Notes: generated by a model not told the origin, from the letters alone. A DNA stretch of 64,000 bases from Stenotrophomonas sp. SAU14A_NAIMI4_8 (GCF_003086695.1 NZ_CP025999.1:1715680-1779679), one strand, 5' to 3'. Counted from the stretch's first letter, positions 19,223 through 28,050 are shown. Numbers and translations are program-made.

Positions 19223-19870
19223 ATGACGATTCGAGTCTACCTGGTGGATGACCACGCGCTGGTCCGCACCGGGATGAAAATGATCCTGTCGGGGGAACCC
19301 GACATCGAGGTCGTGGGCGAAGCCGAGACCGGCGAGGACGCCCTGCGTGAGGTCCGTCAGCTGCTGCCGGACGTGGTGCTGTGCGATCTGCACCTGCCCG
19401 GTGTCAGCGGCATGGAGGTGACCGAGCGCATCGTGCGCAGCCACCGCGCCACGCGCGTGGTGATCGTATCGGTGCTGGAAGATGGGCCGCTGCCCAAGCG
19501 CCTGCTCGAGGCCGGCGCGGCCGGTTACATCGGCAAGGGCTGCGATGCGCAGGAACTGCTGCGCGCGGTGCGCGACGTGGCCGGCGGTCGCCGCTACCTG
19601 GGCACCAGCATCGCGCAGAACCTGGCGCTGTCCACGGTGGAAGGCAACGCCTCGCCGTTCGATACGCTATCGCCGCGCGAACTGGAAGTGGCCCTGCTGC
19701 TGACCCAGGGCCTGCGCCAGGAAGACATCGCCCGGCGCCTGAGCCTGAGCGCGAAGACGGTGAACACGCACAAGGCGCGCCTGTTCGAGAAGATGGGTAT
19801 CCACGACAACATCGCGCTGGCGCGCATGGCCAGCCAGTACGGGCTGGTGGATCCGGCACGGCCGCTGTAA
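19223..19870 (+). CDS. LuxR-type response regulator of the GacA/UvrY family
   Basis: 215 residues: receiver (1-120) with D9-D10, phosphoacceptor D55 in VLCDLHLPG and the lysine of YIGKGC, then a LuxR-type HTH (LSPRELEVALLLTQGLRQEDIARRLSLSAKTVNTHK). The length and the KGC motif after the receiver resemble GacA/UvrY, which activates small regulatory RNAs of the Csr/Rsm system in other gamma-proteobacteria. No kinase gene is adjacent. ATG at 19223 follows GGGACGTGG. Confidence 0.88.
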   Translation: MTIRVYLVDDHALVRTGMKMILSGEPDIEVVGEAETGEDALREVRQLLPDVVLCDLHLPGVSGMEVTERIVRSHRATRVVIVSVLEDGPLPKRLLEAGAAGYIGKGCDAQELLRAVRDVAGGRRYLGTSIAQNLALSTVEGNASPFDTLSPRELEVALLLTQGLRQEDIARRLSLSAKTVNTHKARLFEKMGIHDNIALARMASQYGLVDPARPL

Positions 19871-19926
19871 GAATTCCAGCCAACGGCGCAGCCCCTCGCG
19901 GTGGTGGTGCGGTCGGATTCTGGAGG

Positions 19927-20034
19927 GTGGCCCTGCGGAGGGATTGCGCAGGGGACGCCGTGAATCCATCCCTGGAGGCTCGGTCGCGCCATCCATGGCG
20001 CTCACGCCCCTGCGCAATCCCTCCGCAGGGCCAC
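19927..20034 (-). repeat. Clamped two-hairpin repeat element, copy D
   Basis: Perfect 28-bp inverted repeat (19927-19954 and 20007-20034) around a 52-nt core. Read on the minus strand the core begins CGTGAGCGCC, has hairpin GCGCC-atgga-TGGCGC, spacer ACCGAGCC, second hairpin TCC-agggat-GGA, and ends GGCGT like the other copies. The minus-strand flank GGAAACTATC resembles the AACTGTC flank of copy A. It lies in the 309-bp gap between convergent genes (GacA-like and eda); no gene is seen in this gap. Confidence 0.85.
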
Positions 20035-20130
20035 GGATAGTTTCCGTGCGCCGCCACCGCGGAATGAAGAAGGAGGAGCGGGAGCGGGTCGCGCGCGTTG
20101 CGCGCTCGTGGCCTGGGGCCAGCGGACCCC

Positions 20131-20171
20131 GGGGTCGGATCCCTTTCCCGGCGGGAAAGGGCTCTGACCCC
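20131..20171 (+). repeat. GGGGTC-ended imperfect palindrome (forward copy)
   Basis: 41 nt, almost identical to the copy at 13021; only the central bases of the loop differ (CCCGGCGGG against CCCGTTGGG). It sits 8 bp beyond the stop of eda and could form a hairpin at the 3' end of that transcript. Confidence 0.85.
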
Positions 20172-20179
20172 GTAGTTCT

Positions 20180-20839
20180 TCAGTGGCCGCGGACGCGCTT
20201 GACGATCTTCGCCGCCTGGGCGGCGCTTTCGCGCACCTTGTCCCACTGGCCATCGGCGATCCAGTTGCCCGGCACCATCCACGAACCACCGATGCAGACG
20301 ACGTTCTTCTGCTCCAGGTATTCGGCGGCGGTGTTTTCGGTGATGCCACCGGTGGGGCACAGCTTCAGGTCAGCCACCGGCCCAGCCAGGCCCTTGATCA
20401 TCGCCAGCCCACCCACGGCCGTGGCCGGGAACAGCTTGCAGACGCGGAAGCCGCGCGCGTAGAGCGACAGCAGCTCGGTGGGCGTGGCCGCACCCGGCAC
20501 CACCGGCAGCGGCGCCGCCGCCAGCGCATCGGCCAGCACCGGCGGCGTACCCGGAGTGACCAGGAAATCCGCACCGGCATCGATGGCCTGCTGCATCTGC
20601 TCCACGGTCAGCACCGTGCCCGCACCCACCACCACATCGGGCAGTTCGCGCTTGAGCATGGCCAGCGCCTCCATCGCCACCGGCGTGCGCAGGGTCAACT
20701 CGATGGCCGGCAGCCCGCCCTCCAGCAGCGCCGCACTGACCGCCCGCGCCTGCTCCAGCGTATGAATCGTCACCACCGGCAGAATACCCGCCGCCCGCAG
20801 CATCTCCGCCGCCTTAACCTGATGTTGCTCGATACCCAT
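20180..20839 (-). CDS. eda: 2-keto-3-deoxy-6-phosphogluconate aldolase
   Basis: 219 residues; cleaves KDPG to pyruvate and glyceraldehyde-3-phosphate, the last step of the Entner-Doudoroff route. The KDPG aldolase signatures are visible: GLPAIELTLRTPVA with the general-base glutamate, VGAGTVLT, and CKLFPATAVGG with the Schiff-base lysine, then LCPTGGI. It is the last gene of the zwf-glk-pgl-edd-eda group. A 236-bp gap containing repeat copy B separates it from edd, so it may have its own transcript or depend on read-through. Confidence 0.96.
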   Translation of the reverse strand: MGIEQHQVKAAEMLRAAGILPVVTIHTLEQARAVSAALLEGGLPAIELTLRTPVAMEALAMLKRELPDVVVGAGTVLTVEQMQQAIDAGADFLVTPGTPPVLADALAAAPLPVVPGAATPTELLSLYARGFRVCKLFPATAVGGLAMIKGLAGPVADLKLCPTGGITENTAAEYLEQKNVVCIGGSWMVPGNWIADGQWDKVRESAAQAAKIVKRVRGH

Positions 20840-20921
20840 GCTTTTGCCCTTGCCTTCGCTTTCGCTCTATTTGTGCTCTTCAACGATCACTTCGCGGCGT
20901 TGACGCGCCGGAGAGTGTCAG

Positions 20922-21027
20922 GAGGGCGCGGTCAGCCCCAGCCGGGACCGCAGGCGCCATGGATGGCGCCTACGAGCCCCCAAGGAGGGGTTTACGGCGT
21001 GTCCCGGCTGGGGCTGACCGCGCCCTC
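20922..21027 (+). repeat. Clamped two-hairpin repeat element, copy B
   Basis: Perfect 27-bp inverted repeat (20922-20948 and 21001-21027) around a 52-nt core: GGCGCCATGGATGGCGCC hairpin, TACGAGC spacer, hairpin CCCC-aagga-GGGG, then GGCGT. It follows TGTCAG as in copies A and C. It lies inside the edd-eda intergenic gap on the strand opposite to these genes, and is the main content of that gap. Confidence 0.85.
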
Positions 21028-21075
21028 AACCAGGAACCCCACCGCCGCGACAAACCCGCAACGCTCTTCAAACCC

Positions 21076-22992
21076 TCAGGCGTCCTTCGCCTCATGCGGC
21101 GCCGCCGCCGCCGCAGCATCGTGCCCCAGCTCGTACTCCGCGTCGTAATCCCACGGCCCACCATCGGCCGCCGCCGGCCCGCACGAAATCGAAATCGCGC
21201 CCTGGTCCGCAGGCCCGACCACCCGACGATTGATCGCAAACAGATTGCGGCCCATGTCGTTGGCCGCCGGCGCGGTATTGGGCGCCAGCGTACGCGCCGC
21301 CCATTCGGCCGCATCCACCAGCACTTCCAGCGTGCCGGCCTCACCGTCCAGACGGATCATGTCGCCCTCGCGCACCTTGCCCAGCGGCCCCCCGCGCGCC
21401 GCTTCCGGCGTCACGTGGATGGCCGCCGGAATCTTGCCCGACGCACCCGACAGACGACCGTCGGTAACCAGCGCCACGCGCCGGCCCTGGTTCTGCAGCA
21501 GGCCCAGCAACGGCGCCAGCGAATGCAGTTCCGGCATGCCGTTCGCGCGCGGACCCTGGTAACGCACCACCGCCACGAAATCCTGCGGCAGCATGCCCGC
21601 GGCGTGCAGCTTGTTCAGCACCTGCGGCGCATCGACCACCACGGCCGGGGCCTCGATGGTGCGGTACTGCGGCTTCACCGCCGACAGCTTGATCAGCGAC
21701 TTGCCCAGGTTGCCACGCAGCAGGCGCAGGCCGCCCTGGCTCTCGAACGGATTGTCCACGCCGCGCACCACCTCGTCGTCGGCGCTGCGTTCCAGTCCCG
21801 GCAGGTAGACCAGCTGGCCATCGCGCAGCTGCGGTTCGCGCGCGTAGTCGGCCATGCCGCCGCGCGCCACGCTGACCAGATCGCCGTGCATCAGCCCGGC
21901 CTTGATCAGTTCACCGAACACGAAGGCCGGGCCACCGGCGGCGGCAAAGCGGTTCACGTCGGCTTCGCCGTTCGGATAGACGCGTGCCAGCAGCGGAATC
22001 AGCTGCGACAGCTCGTCGAAATCGTCCCAGGTCAGCACGATGCCGGCCGCGCGGGCCACGGCGATCCAGTGGATGGTGTGGTTGGTCGAACCGCCGGTGG
22101 CCATCAGCGCGATCACCGCGTTGATGATGGCGCGCTCGTCGATGATGCGGCCCAGCGGACGGAAATCGTCGCCCAGCGCGGTGATGTCCAGTGCGCGCTC
22201 GGTGGCTTCGCGGGTCAGTGCATCGCGCAGCGGCGTGCCGGGGTTCACGAACGACGCGCCCGGCAGCTGCACGCCCATCGCTTCCAGCAGCACCTGGTTG
22301 GAATTGGCGGTGCCGTAGAAGGTGCAGGTGCCAGCGCCGTGGTACGACGCCGATTCGGCTTCCAGCAGCTCCTCGCGGGTGGCTTCGCCGGCGGCGTAGC
22401 GCTCGCGCACTTCGGCTTTCTGCTTGTTCGGAATGCCCGGGGTCATCGGGCCGGCCGGTACGAACACTGCCGGCAGGTGGCCGAAGGCCAGCGCGCCGAT
22501 CAGCAGGCCGGGGACGATCTTGTCGCACACACCAAGGTAGACGGTGGTGTCGAACATGTCGTGGCTCAGGCCGATCGCGGTCGCCTGGGCGATCACATCG
22601 CGCGAGAACAGCGACAGTTCCATGCCGCCGCGGCCCTGGGTGACGCCGTCACACATGGCCGGCACGGCACCGGCCACCTGCGCGGTCGCGCCCAGTTCGC
22701 GGGCGATCTGGCGGATCTGCTCGGGGTAGGTCTCGAACGGCTGGTGCGCCGACAGCATGTCGTTGTACGCGGTGATGATGCCCAGGTTGGCGGTGACGCC
22801 GCCGCGCAGGCGGCTCTTGTCCGTGCCGCCACAGGCGGCGAAGCCGTGGGCAAGGTTGCCGCAGCTCAGGCGGCTGCGGAACGGGCCGTCACGCAGCGAG
22901 GCGTCGATCGTGGCCAGGTAGGCGGCGCGGGACGCGGCGCTGCGGCGGATGACACGCTCGGTGATGGCTTGCAGTTGCGGATGGAGGCTCAT
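21076..22992 (-). CDS. edd: 6-phosphogluconate dehydratase
   Basis: 638-residue IlvD/Edd-family [4Fe-4S] dehydratase converting 6-phosphogluconate to KDPG. Family cysteine motifs include [18 protein letters not shown] and [32 protein letters not shown] and [13 protein letters not shown] are the later signatures. Length is standard (about 600-640). The C-terminus ends in an alanine-rich tail. It begins 58 bp after pgl on the same strand, in the order zwf-glk-pgl-edd, which covers glucose to KDPG. Confidence 0.97.
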   Translation of the reverse strand: MSLHPQLQAITERVIRRSAASRAAYLATIDASLRDGPFRSRLSCGNLAHGFAACGGTDKSRLRGGVTANLGIITAYNDMLSAHQPFETYPEQIRQIARELGATAQVAGAVPAMCDGVTQGRGGMELSLFSRDVIAQATAIGLSHDMFDTTVYLGVCDKIVPGLLIGALAFGHLPAVFVPAGPMTPGIPNKQKAEVRERYAAGEATREELLEAESASYHGAGTCTFYGTANSNQVLLEAMGVQLPGASFVNPGTPLRDALTREATERALDITALGDDFRPLGRIIDERAIINAVIALMATGGSTNHTIHWIAVARAAGIVLTWDDFDELSQLIPLLARVYPNGEADVNRFAAAGGPAFVFGELIKAGLMHGDLVSVARGGMADYAREPQLRDGQLVYLPGLERSADDEVVRGVDNPFESQGGLRLLRGNLGKSLIKLSAVKPQYRTIEAPAVVVDAPQVLNKLHAAGMLPQDFVAVVRYQGPRANGMPELHSLAPLLGLLQNQGRRVALVTDGRLSGASGKIPAAIHVTPEAARGGPLGKVREGDMIRLDGEAGTLEVLVDAAEWAARTLAPNTAPAANDMGRNLFAINRRVVGPADQGAISISCGPAAADGGPWDYDAEYELGHDAAAAAAPHEAKDA

Positions 22993-23050
22993 TGGCTACC
23001 GGCATTCAAGGTGGCGAGTGACAGGCGGCACCGAGGTGCCGCCGCCGACA

Positions 23051-23773
23051 TCAATCAGCCCAGTGGACGCGCAGGCGCGCGCCGTCCAGGTTGATCGCAG
23101 AAAGGATCGGGTACAGCTGCGGGTCGTTGCTGTCCAAGGCCTGGCGCAGCACCTGCAGCTTCTGCTTGCCGCGCAGCAGCAGCAGGCGCTGGCGGCACTG
23201 GCCCAGCCCGCGCGGGGTCAGGGTGATGCGCAGCGGCCACTGGTTCGAGCCCGGGCAGCCGGTGGCATCCAGCGCCGCGTAGGGCAGGGTGCTTTCCAAT
23301 GCGCGGGTCAGGTCCTTCGAACCCGGGAACAGCGACGCGGTATGGCCGTCGTTGCCCATGCCCAGGGCCACCACGCTCGGCGCCTGGCTGTGCTGGGCCT
23401 GCAGGTTGGCGGTGTACACGCATTCGGGCAGCGGCTTGCCCACCCGCACCAGCGGGTCGAAGTGCGCGCCTTCGGCACGCTTGAGCAGGTGCTCGCGCAC
23501 CAGCCAGGCATTGCTGTCGCGATCCTGCGGCGACAGCCAGCGCTCATCGGCCAGGCTCACTTCCACCCGGTCCCAATGCACGTCCAGTTCGGCCAGCGCC
23601 TGGTACACCGGCGCCGGGGTGGTGCCGCCGGACAGCAGGATGCGGGCACGGCCCACGTCGTTGATGTCATGGTTGATGGCCTGGGCCATCTCGGCGGCCA
23701 CCGCTTCGATCCAGGCATCGGCGTCGCCGTGCTGTACGAAGTCGATGCGGTCGTCGTGGAAGATCGGGCTCAT
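23051..23773 (-). CDS. pgl: 6-phosphogluconolactonase
   Basis: 240-residue DevB-type lactonase that hydrolyses 6-phosphogluconolactone. ILLSGGTTPAPVYQALAE is the phosphate-binding start, VSLADERWLSPQDRDSNAWLV the acidic signature, and VALGMGNDGHTASLFPGS the active-site loop. The ATG at 23771-23773 overlaps the glk stop (ATGA). No other in-frame start gives the family's N-terminus. Confidence 0.95.
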   Translation of the reverse strand: MSPIFHDDRIDFVQHGDADAWIEAVAAEMAQAINHDINDVGRARILLSGGTTPAPVYQALAELDVHWDRVEVSLADERWLSPQDRDSNAWLVREHLLKRAEGAHFDPLVRVGKPLPECVYTANLQAQHSQAPSVVALGMGNDGHTASLFPGSKDLTRALESTLPYAALDATGCPGSNQWPLRITLTPRGLGQCRQRLLLLRGKQKLQVLRQALDSNDPQLYPILSAINLDGARLRVHWAD

Positions 23774-24777
23774 GCAGCAACTCCAGGGGCATCGCGTTCG
23801 GCGTCGGCGGCGTAGGCGGCAGCGCCCAGCAGGCCGGGGCAGGGGTGCATGATCGCCAGCGACGGCACCCGGCCCATGATGGAAGAGAACCGGCCCTTGT
23901 GTTCGAAGCGCTGGCGGAAACCGGAATGCTGCAGCGAATCGAGCATCTTCGGCACCAGGCCGCCGGTCAGGAACACGCCGTCCCAGGCGCCCTGCACCAG
24001 CACCAGGTCGCCGGCGATGGCGCCGAACACCGCGCAGAACACATCCACGGTGCGCATTGCCTGCGGGTCGCCCAGCGCGGCGCGCGCGGTCACATCGGCC
24101 GGTTGCAGCTGGCCCGGATCGAAGCCGGCCATTTCGCACACGGCGCGATGGATGTTGACCAGGCCCGGGCCGCAGATCAGGCGCTCGTTGGAAACGCGGC
24201 CGAACTGTTCGGACAGGATCTCCAGGATCCGGATTTCTTCCGGCGTGCCCGGCGGGAAGCTGACATGGCCGCCTTCGGTTTCCAGCGGGTAGCTGCGGCC
24301 GTGGCGCACAAGCAGGCCGCCCACGCCCAGCCCCGTACCCGGGCCGATGACGCCGTAGTTGCGCGGCTGGCCCGGTGCGGCCGGGGTCCAGTGCGCGCCG
24401 CCGATCTGCACCACGTCATGCGGCTGCAGCAGTGCTACGGCCATGGCCTGCGCGGCGAAATCGTTGATCAGGTGCAGTTCGTCGAAGCCGAGCATGGCCG
24501 CGGTGCGGCTGCGCGAGATCACCCACGGGTGGTTGGTGATGCGGGCTTCGTCGCCATCCACGCGGCCGGCCACGGCGAACACGCCGCGGCGGGCGCTGGC
24601 GCCGGCCTGTTCCAGGTAATGGCGCGCGGCATCGCCCAGCGACGGGAACTCGGCCACCGCGTATTCGCGGATGCTGTCCTTCAGCAGCGGCGCGTCCTGC
24701 GAGGTGTCGGCCAGGGCGAAGCGGGCGTTGGTGCCGCCGATATCGGCCACCAGCACCGGCTGGCTGGCGGCACTCAT
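23770..24777 (-). CDS. glk: Glucokinase
   Basis: 335-residue ATP-dependent glucose kinase of the bacterial Glk type. ADIGGTNARFAL is the phosphate-1 motif near the N-terminus, LHLINDFAAQAMAV contains the catalytic aspartate, GPGTGLGVG and ETEGGHVSF follow, and GVFLTGGLVPKML is the adenosine motif. ATG at 24775-24777 (MSAASQPVLVADIGG) was chosen; the frame extends upstream only inside zwf. Four-base overlaps at both ends with zwf and pgl indicate a tightly coupled operon. Confidence 0.95.
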   Translation of the reverse strand: MSAASQPVLVADIGGTNARFALADTSQDAPLLKDSIREYAVAEFPSLGDAARHYLEQAGASARRGVFAVAGRVDGDEARITNHPWVISRSRTAAMLGFDELHLINDFAAQAMAVALLQPHDVVQIGGAHWTPAAPGQPRNYGVIGPGTGLGVGGLLVRHGRSYPLETEGGHVSFPPGTPEEIRILEILSEQFGRVSNERLICGPGLVNIHRAVCEMAGFDPGQLQPADVTARAALGDPQAMRTVDVFCAVFGAIAGDLVLVQGAWDGVFLTGGLVPKMLDSLQHSGFRQRFEHKGRFSSIMGRVPSLAIMHPCPGLLGAAAYAADAERDAPGVAA

Positions 24778-26210
24778 GCCGAGGCTCCGCTGTCGGGAGC
24801 ATCCACGCCCTGCGGCAGGAACCCGGTTGCGCTGCTCGGGCCCCACTGGCCGGCCGGGTAGGGTTCCAGTGGCAGCTTGGCGTCCTTCCAGGCGTCGGCC
24901 ACGCTGTCGATCCAGGCCCAGGCGGCGCGCACTTCGTCATCGCGCACGAACAGGGTGTGGTTGCCGTTGAAGGCGTCCAGGAACAGGCGTTCGTAGGCGA
25001 TGCGGCGGTGCAGACCGGTTGGCACCGACAGTTCCAGCTCCAACGGGTGCAGTTCCAGCGCGCCCCATTCCGGGCCGGCCAGGCTGCTCATCAGGCCCAG
25101 TTCGATGTTTTCCTGCGGCTGCAGCTGGAACACCAGGCGGTTCGGTGCGGCCTGCGCACGCTGCGGGCGCTCGAACAGCCAATGGGTGACTGGCTTCAGG
25201 GTGACCACCACGCGGGTGGTGCGCTCGGGCAGGCGCTTGCCGGTAACCAGGTGGAAGGGCACGCCGCTCCAGCGCCAGTTGTCGATGTGCGCGGTGACAC
25301 CGGCGAAGGTTTCCACGTCGCTGCCTTCCGGCGGCTGGTAGGCCTGGGCCGGCTGGCCGTTGATGCTGCCAGCCGTGTAGCGGCCACGGATGCTGTCACG
25401 CGCGGCGTGCTTGGCATCCAGCGGGCGCAGCGCGCGCAGCACCTTCACCTTTTCGTCGCGGATACGGTCGGCTTCCAGCGAGGCCGGCGGTTCCATCGCC
25501 ACCATGCACAGCAGCTGCAGGATGTGGCTCTGCACCATGTCGCGCAGTGCGCCGGAGCGGGCGTAGTAGGCGTCGCGGCCGTCCACGCCTTCGCTTTCGG
25601 CCACCAGTATGTGCACCGATTCGATGTAGTTGCGGTTCCACACGGCTTCCAGCAGCGTGTTGCCAAAGCGCAGGGCGATCAGGTTCTGCACCGCGGCCTT
25701 GCCCAGGTAGTGGTCCAGGCGGAACACGCGGTCTTCGTCGATCCACTGGCCGATGGTGCTGATGATCTCCTCGGCGCTTTCGCTGTCGCTGCCGATCGGC
25801 TTTTCCAGCATCAGGCGTGCCGGCGATGCCAGTGCGCCGCCCTTGGCCAGGCCTTCGCAGGTGGAGATGTACAGGCCCGGCGGAATGGCCAGGTAGCTCA
25901 CGCAGCGGCGGTGCACCAGGTCGGACACGGCGGCGGCCACCGAGTCGACGTCGCGCAGGTCCACCGAGCGGTAGTCGATGCGGCGCAGCAGGCCGGCGAT
26001 GTCGTCCTGGCTGGCCATCGGCATGGCCTGCTGCAGGCGCGGGCGCAGGATGTCATGGAAGGCTTCGGTGTCGTGGCCGGACAGGGCCAGCGCACGGATG
26101 CGGAAATCCTCCGGCAGCAGGCCGTCGCCGAGCAGGCGCAGCAGCGAAGGGAACAGGTAGCGCTGGGCCAGATCACCTGTGGCACCAAACAGGAAGAGGG
26201 TGTCGTGCAT
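24774..26210 (-). CDS. zwf: Glucose-6-phosphate 1-dehydrogenase
   Basis: 478 residues; oxidises glucose-6-phosphate with NAD(P)+ and starts the oxidative and Entner-Doudoroff routes. The Rossmann motif is FLFGATGDLAQRYLFPSL, EKPIG lies at about residue 150, and the active-site segment is RLDHYLGKAAVQN; the residue after GK is alanine, where most members have glutamate. FHLVTGKRL binds substrate. ATG at 26208-26210 places the Rossmann motif at residue 6; in-frame ATGs 27 and 45 bases upstream are possible. First gene of a five-gene Entner-Doudoroff block, divergent from an ABC ATPase gene. Confidence 0.94.
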   Translation of the reverse strand: MHDTLFLFGATGDLAQRYLFPSLLRLLGDGLLPEDFRIRALALSGHDTEAFHDILRPRLQQAMPMASQDDIAGLLRRIDYRSVDLRDVDSVAAAVSDLVHRRCVSYLAIPPGLYISTCEGLAKGGALASPARLMLEKPIGSDSESAEEIISTIGQWIDEDRVFRLDHYLGKAAVQNLIALRFGNTLLEAVWNRNYIESVHILVAESEGVDGRDAYYARSGALRDMVQSHILQLLCMVAMEPPASLEADRIRDEKVKVLRALRPLDAKHAARDSIRGRYTAGSINGQPAQAYQPPEGSDVETFAGVTAHIDNWRWSGVPFHLVTGKRLPERTTRVVVTLKPVTHWLFERPQRAQAAPNRLVFQLQPQENIELGLMSSLAGPEWGALELHPLELELSVPTGLHRRIAYERLFLDAFNGNHTLFVRDDEVRAAWAWIDSVADAWKDAKLPLEPYPAGQWGPSSATGFLPQGVDAPDSGASA

Positions 26211-26417
26211 CGCTCGAGTTTCAGATCCGGGTGACATCGTTGTCAATCGCTTCATGGCTGGGTTCAGGGGACATCCGCGCTACTGTCTGTCCGAGGTTCG
26301 CTGGGGGCGGTGTTCCGGGCGTCCGGGCAACCGTTCCATTCGAAACCACCGCAACGGCCCGCTTTCGGTTGGCCGCTGTTGCAGGTCGGTGCGCGCCGAC
26401 CATCGGATAGTGCCACG

Positions 26418-26431
26418 TGAAAACGTTTACA
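26418..26431. promoter_or_regulatory. Candidate LacI-family operator in the zwf/ABC-ATPase divergent gap
   Basis: TGAAAACGTTTACA is a 14-bp near-palindrome (one mismatched pair) centred on CG, the form bound by LacI/GalR-family repressors. It lies in the 354-bp gap between zwf and the UgpC-like gene, in a locally AT-richer patch, and could regulate either or both. The rest of the gap (26211-26564) shows no gene; a TAGAGT sequence near 26553 is a weak -10 candidate for the ATPase gene. The regulator is not in the window. Confidence 0.45.
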
Positions 26432-26564
26432 TGGCAGAATGGGCAACTGTATTCGATTGCAGTGCTCGCCGTCATGCGGCGACCGCGCAATCATCACTGC
26501 CATCGGGAGGGCCGAAGGCAGTCCCCAATGACAGCCCGGCACCGGGCGGACTGGATAGAGTGAT

Positions 26565-27647
26565 ATGGCAAAAGTGCAGTTGCAGGGTGTGCGCAAGGTC
26601 TACGACAACGGCCAGGTCGCAGTGAAGGACGCCACGTTCGAGGTGGCCGACGGCGAGCTGATGGTGCTGGTCGGGCCGTCCGGCTGCGGCAAGTCGACGC
26701 TGCTGCGGATGGTGGCGGGCCTGGAGGAAATCAGCGGCGGCACGCTCACCATTGGTGACCGGGTGGTCAATGACGTGGCGCCGAAGGATCGCGACATCGC
26801 GATGGTGTTCCAGAGCTACGCGCTGTACCCGCACATGACCGTGGCCGAGAACCTGGCCTTTGGCCTGAAGCTGCGCGGCCACGACAAGGCGACCATCGAC
26901 AAGCGCATCGCCGAGGCGGCGCAGACGCTGGGCCTGACCGAGATGATGGACAAGCTGCCCAAGGCGATGTCCGGTGGCCAGCGCCAGCGCGTGGCCCTGG
27001 GCCGTGCACTGGTGCGCGAGCCGGCGGTGTTCCTGCTGGACGAACCGCTGTCCAACCTGGACGCCAAGCTGCGCCACAGCGTACGTACCGAAATCGCGCA
27101 GCTGCATCGCAAGCTGGGCACCACCATGATCTACGTGACCCACGACCAGGTGGAAGCGATGACCCTGGGCCAGCGCATCGTGGTGCTCAAGGACGGCATC
27201 ATCCAGCAGATCGACACGCCGATGGCGCTGTACGACCGCCCGGCCAACCTGTTCGTGGCCGGCTTCCTGGGCAGCCCGGCGATGAACGTACTGCGCGGCA
27301 CGCTGCAGGGCGATGCCGGTGGCGTAAGCGTGGTGGACGGTGCGTGGCGCGCCCCGCTGGGCCAGGCCACCATCGACCCGGCGTGGCTGCAGAAGTCGAT
27401 CGCCGTGGGCGTGCGTCCGGAGCATCTGCAGCCGGCAGCCGCCGATGATGCGCATGCCTTCACCGCGCGCATCGAGGGCATCGAGCCGGTTGGCAACGAG
27501 ATCTTCGTGAACCTGAGCAGTGGCCAGCATGCGCTGACCATGCGCGTGGCGCCGCAGGCACTGCCGGCGGTGGGCGAGGAGATCCGCGTGGCGATCCACC
27601 CGCAGGGGCTGCACTTCTTCAGCGCAGAAACCGGCGAACGCCTGTAA
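26565..27647 (+). CDS. Sugar ABC transporter ATPase of the UgpC/MalK/MsmK type
   Basis: 360 residues. Nucleotide-binding domain with Walker A GPSGCGKST (about residue 38), Q-loop VFQSYALYPHMTV, signature MSGGQRQRVALGRALVREP, Walker B FLLDEPLSNLD and H-loop THDQVEAM. The C-terminal third (VRPEHLQP, then VEPVGNEIF-like and PQGLHFF) is the MalK-type regulatory TOBE domain. No permease or binding protein is adjacent, so it probably energises permeases encoded elsewhere, as the shared ATPases MsmK and UgpC do. Its placement opposite the glucose pathway operon suits carbohydrate uptake. Confidence 0.92.
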   Translation: MAKVQLQGVRKVYDNGQVAVKDATFEVADGELMVLVGPSGCGKSTLLRMVAGLEEISGGTLTIGDRVVNDVAPKDRDIAMVFQSYALYPHMTVAENLAFGLKLRGHDKATIDKRIAEAAQTLGLTEMMDKLPKAMSGGQRQRVALGRALVREPAVFLLDEPLSNLDAKLRHSVRTEIAQLHRKLGTTMIYVTHDQVEAMTLGQRIVVLKDGIIQQIDTPMALYDRPANLFVAGFLGSPAMNVLRGTLQGDAGGVSVVDGAWRAPLGQATIDPAWLQKSIAVGVRPEHLQPAAADDAHAFTARIEGIEPVGNEIFVNLSSGQHALTMRVAPQALPAVGEEIRVAIHPQGLHFFSAETGERL

Positions 27648-27662
27648 GGATGTTTGGTCGGC

Positions 27663-28050
27663 GTGCGGACCAAGGTCCGCACCTACCAGAGCAGGGCCCG
27701 GTAGATCCACGCCATGCGTGGATGAAGCGAGGCCCCCGTAGATCCACGCCATGCGTGGATGAAGCGGGGCGCCGTAGATCCACGCCATGCGTGGATGAAG
27801 CGGGGCGCCGTAGATCCACGCCATGCGTGGATGAAGCGGGCCGCCGTAGATCCACGCCATGCGTGGATGAAGCAGGGCCCCAGTAGATCCACGCCATGCG
27901 TGGATGAAGCAGGGCCCCAGTAGATCCACGCCATGCGTGGATGAAGCAGGGCCCCAATAGATCCACGCCATGCGTGGATGAAGCGGGCCGCCGTAGATCC
28001 ACGCCATGCGTGGATGAAGCGGGCCCCGTAGATCCACGCCATGCGTGGAT
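27663..28050 (+). repeat. Tandem array of ten GTAG-type palindromes (36-37-bp period)
   Basis: After a GTGCGGAC/GTCCGCAC palindrome at 27663-27682, ten copies of a 23-nt palindrome (GTAG head; arms ATCCACGC/GCGTGGAT) begin at 27701, 27738, 27774, 27810, 27846, 27883, 27920, 27957, 27993 and 28028. Each of the first nine is followed by GAAGC and a 7-10-nt G/C-rich linker of only a few types. Copy 8 has ATAG in place of GTAG. All point the same way. The array fills the gap between the convergent ABC-ATPase and ygfZ genes. It is not a CRISPR array because the linkers are too short and too alike. Confidence 0.93.

Noticed and set aside
27701..28050. CRISPR-like regular array
   Set aside because: The ~28-nt repeats are evenly spaced, but linkers are only 7-10 nt, G/C-rich and nearly alike, the repeat is the common GTAG palindrome, and there are no cas genes.
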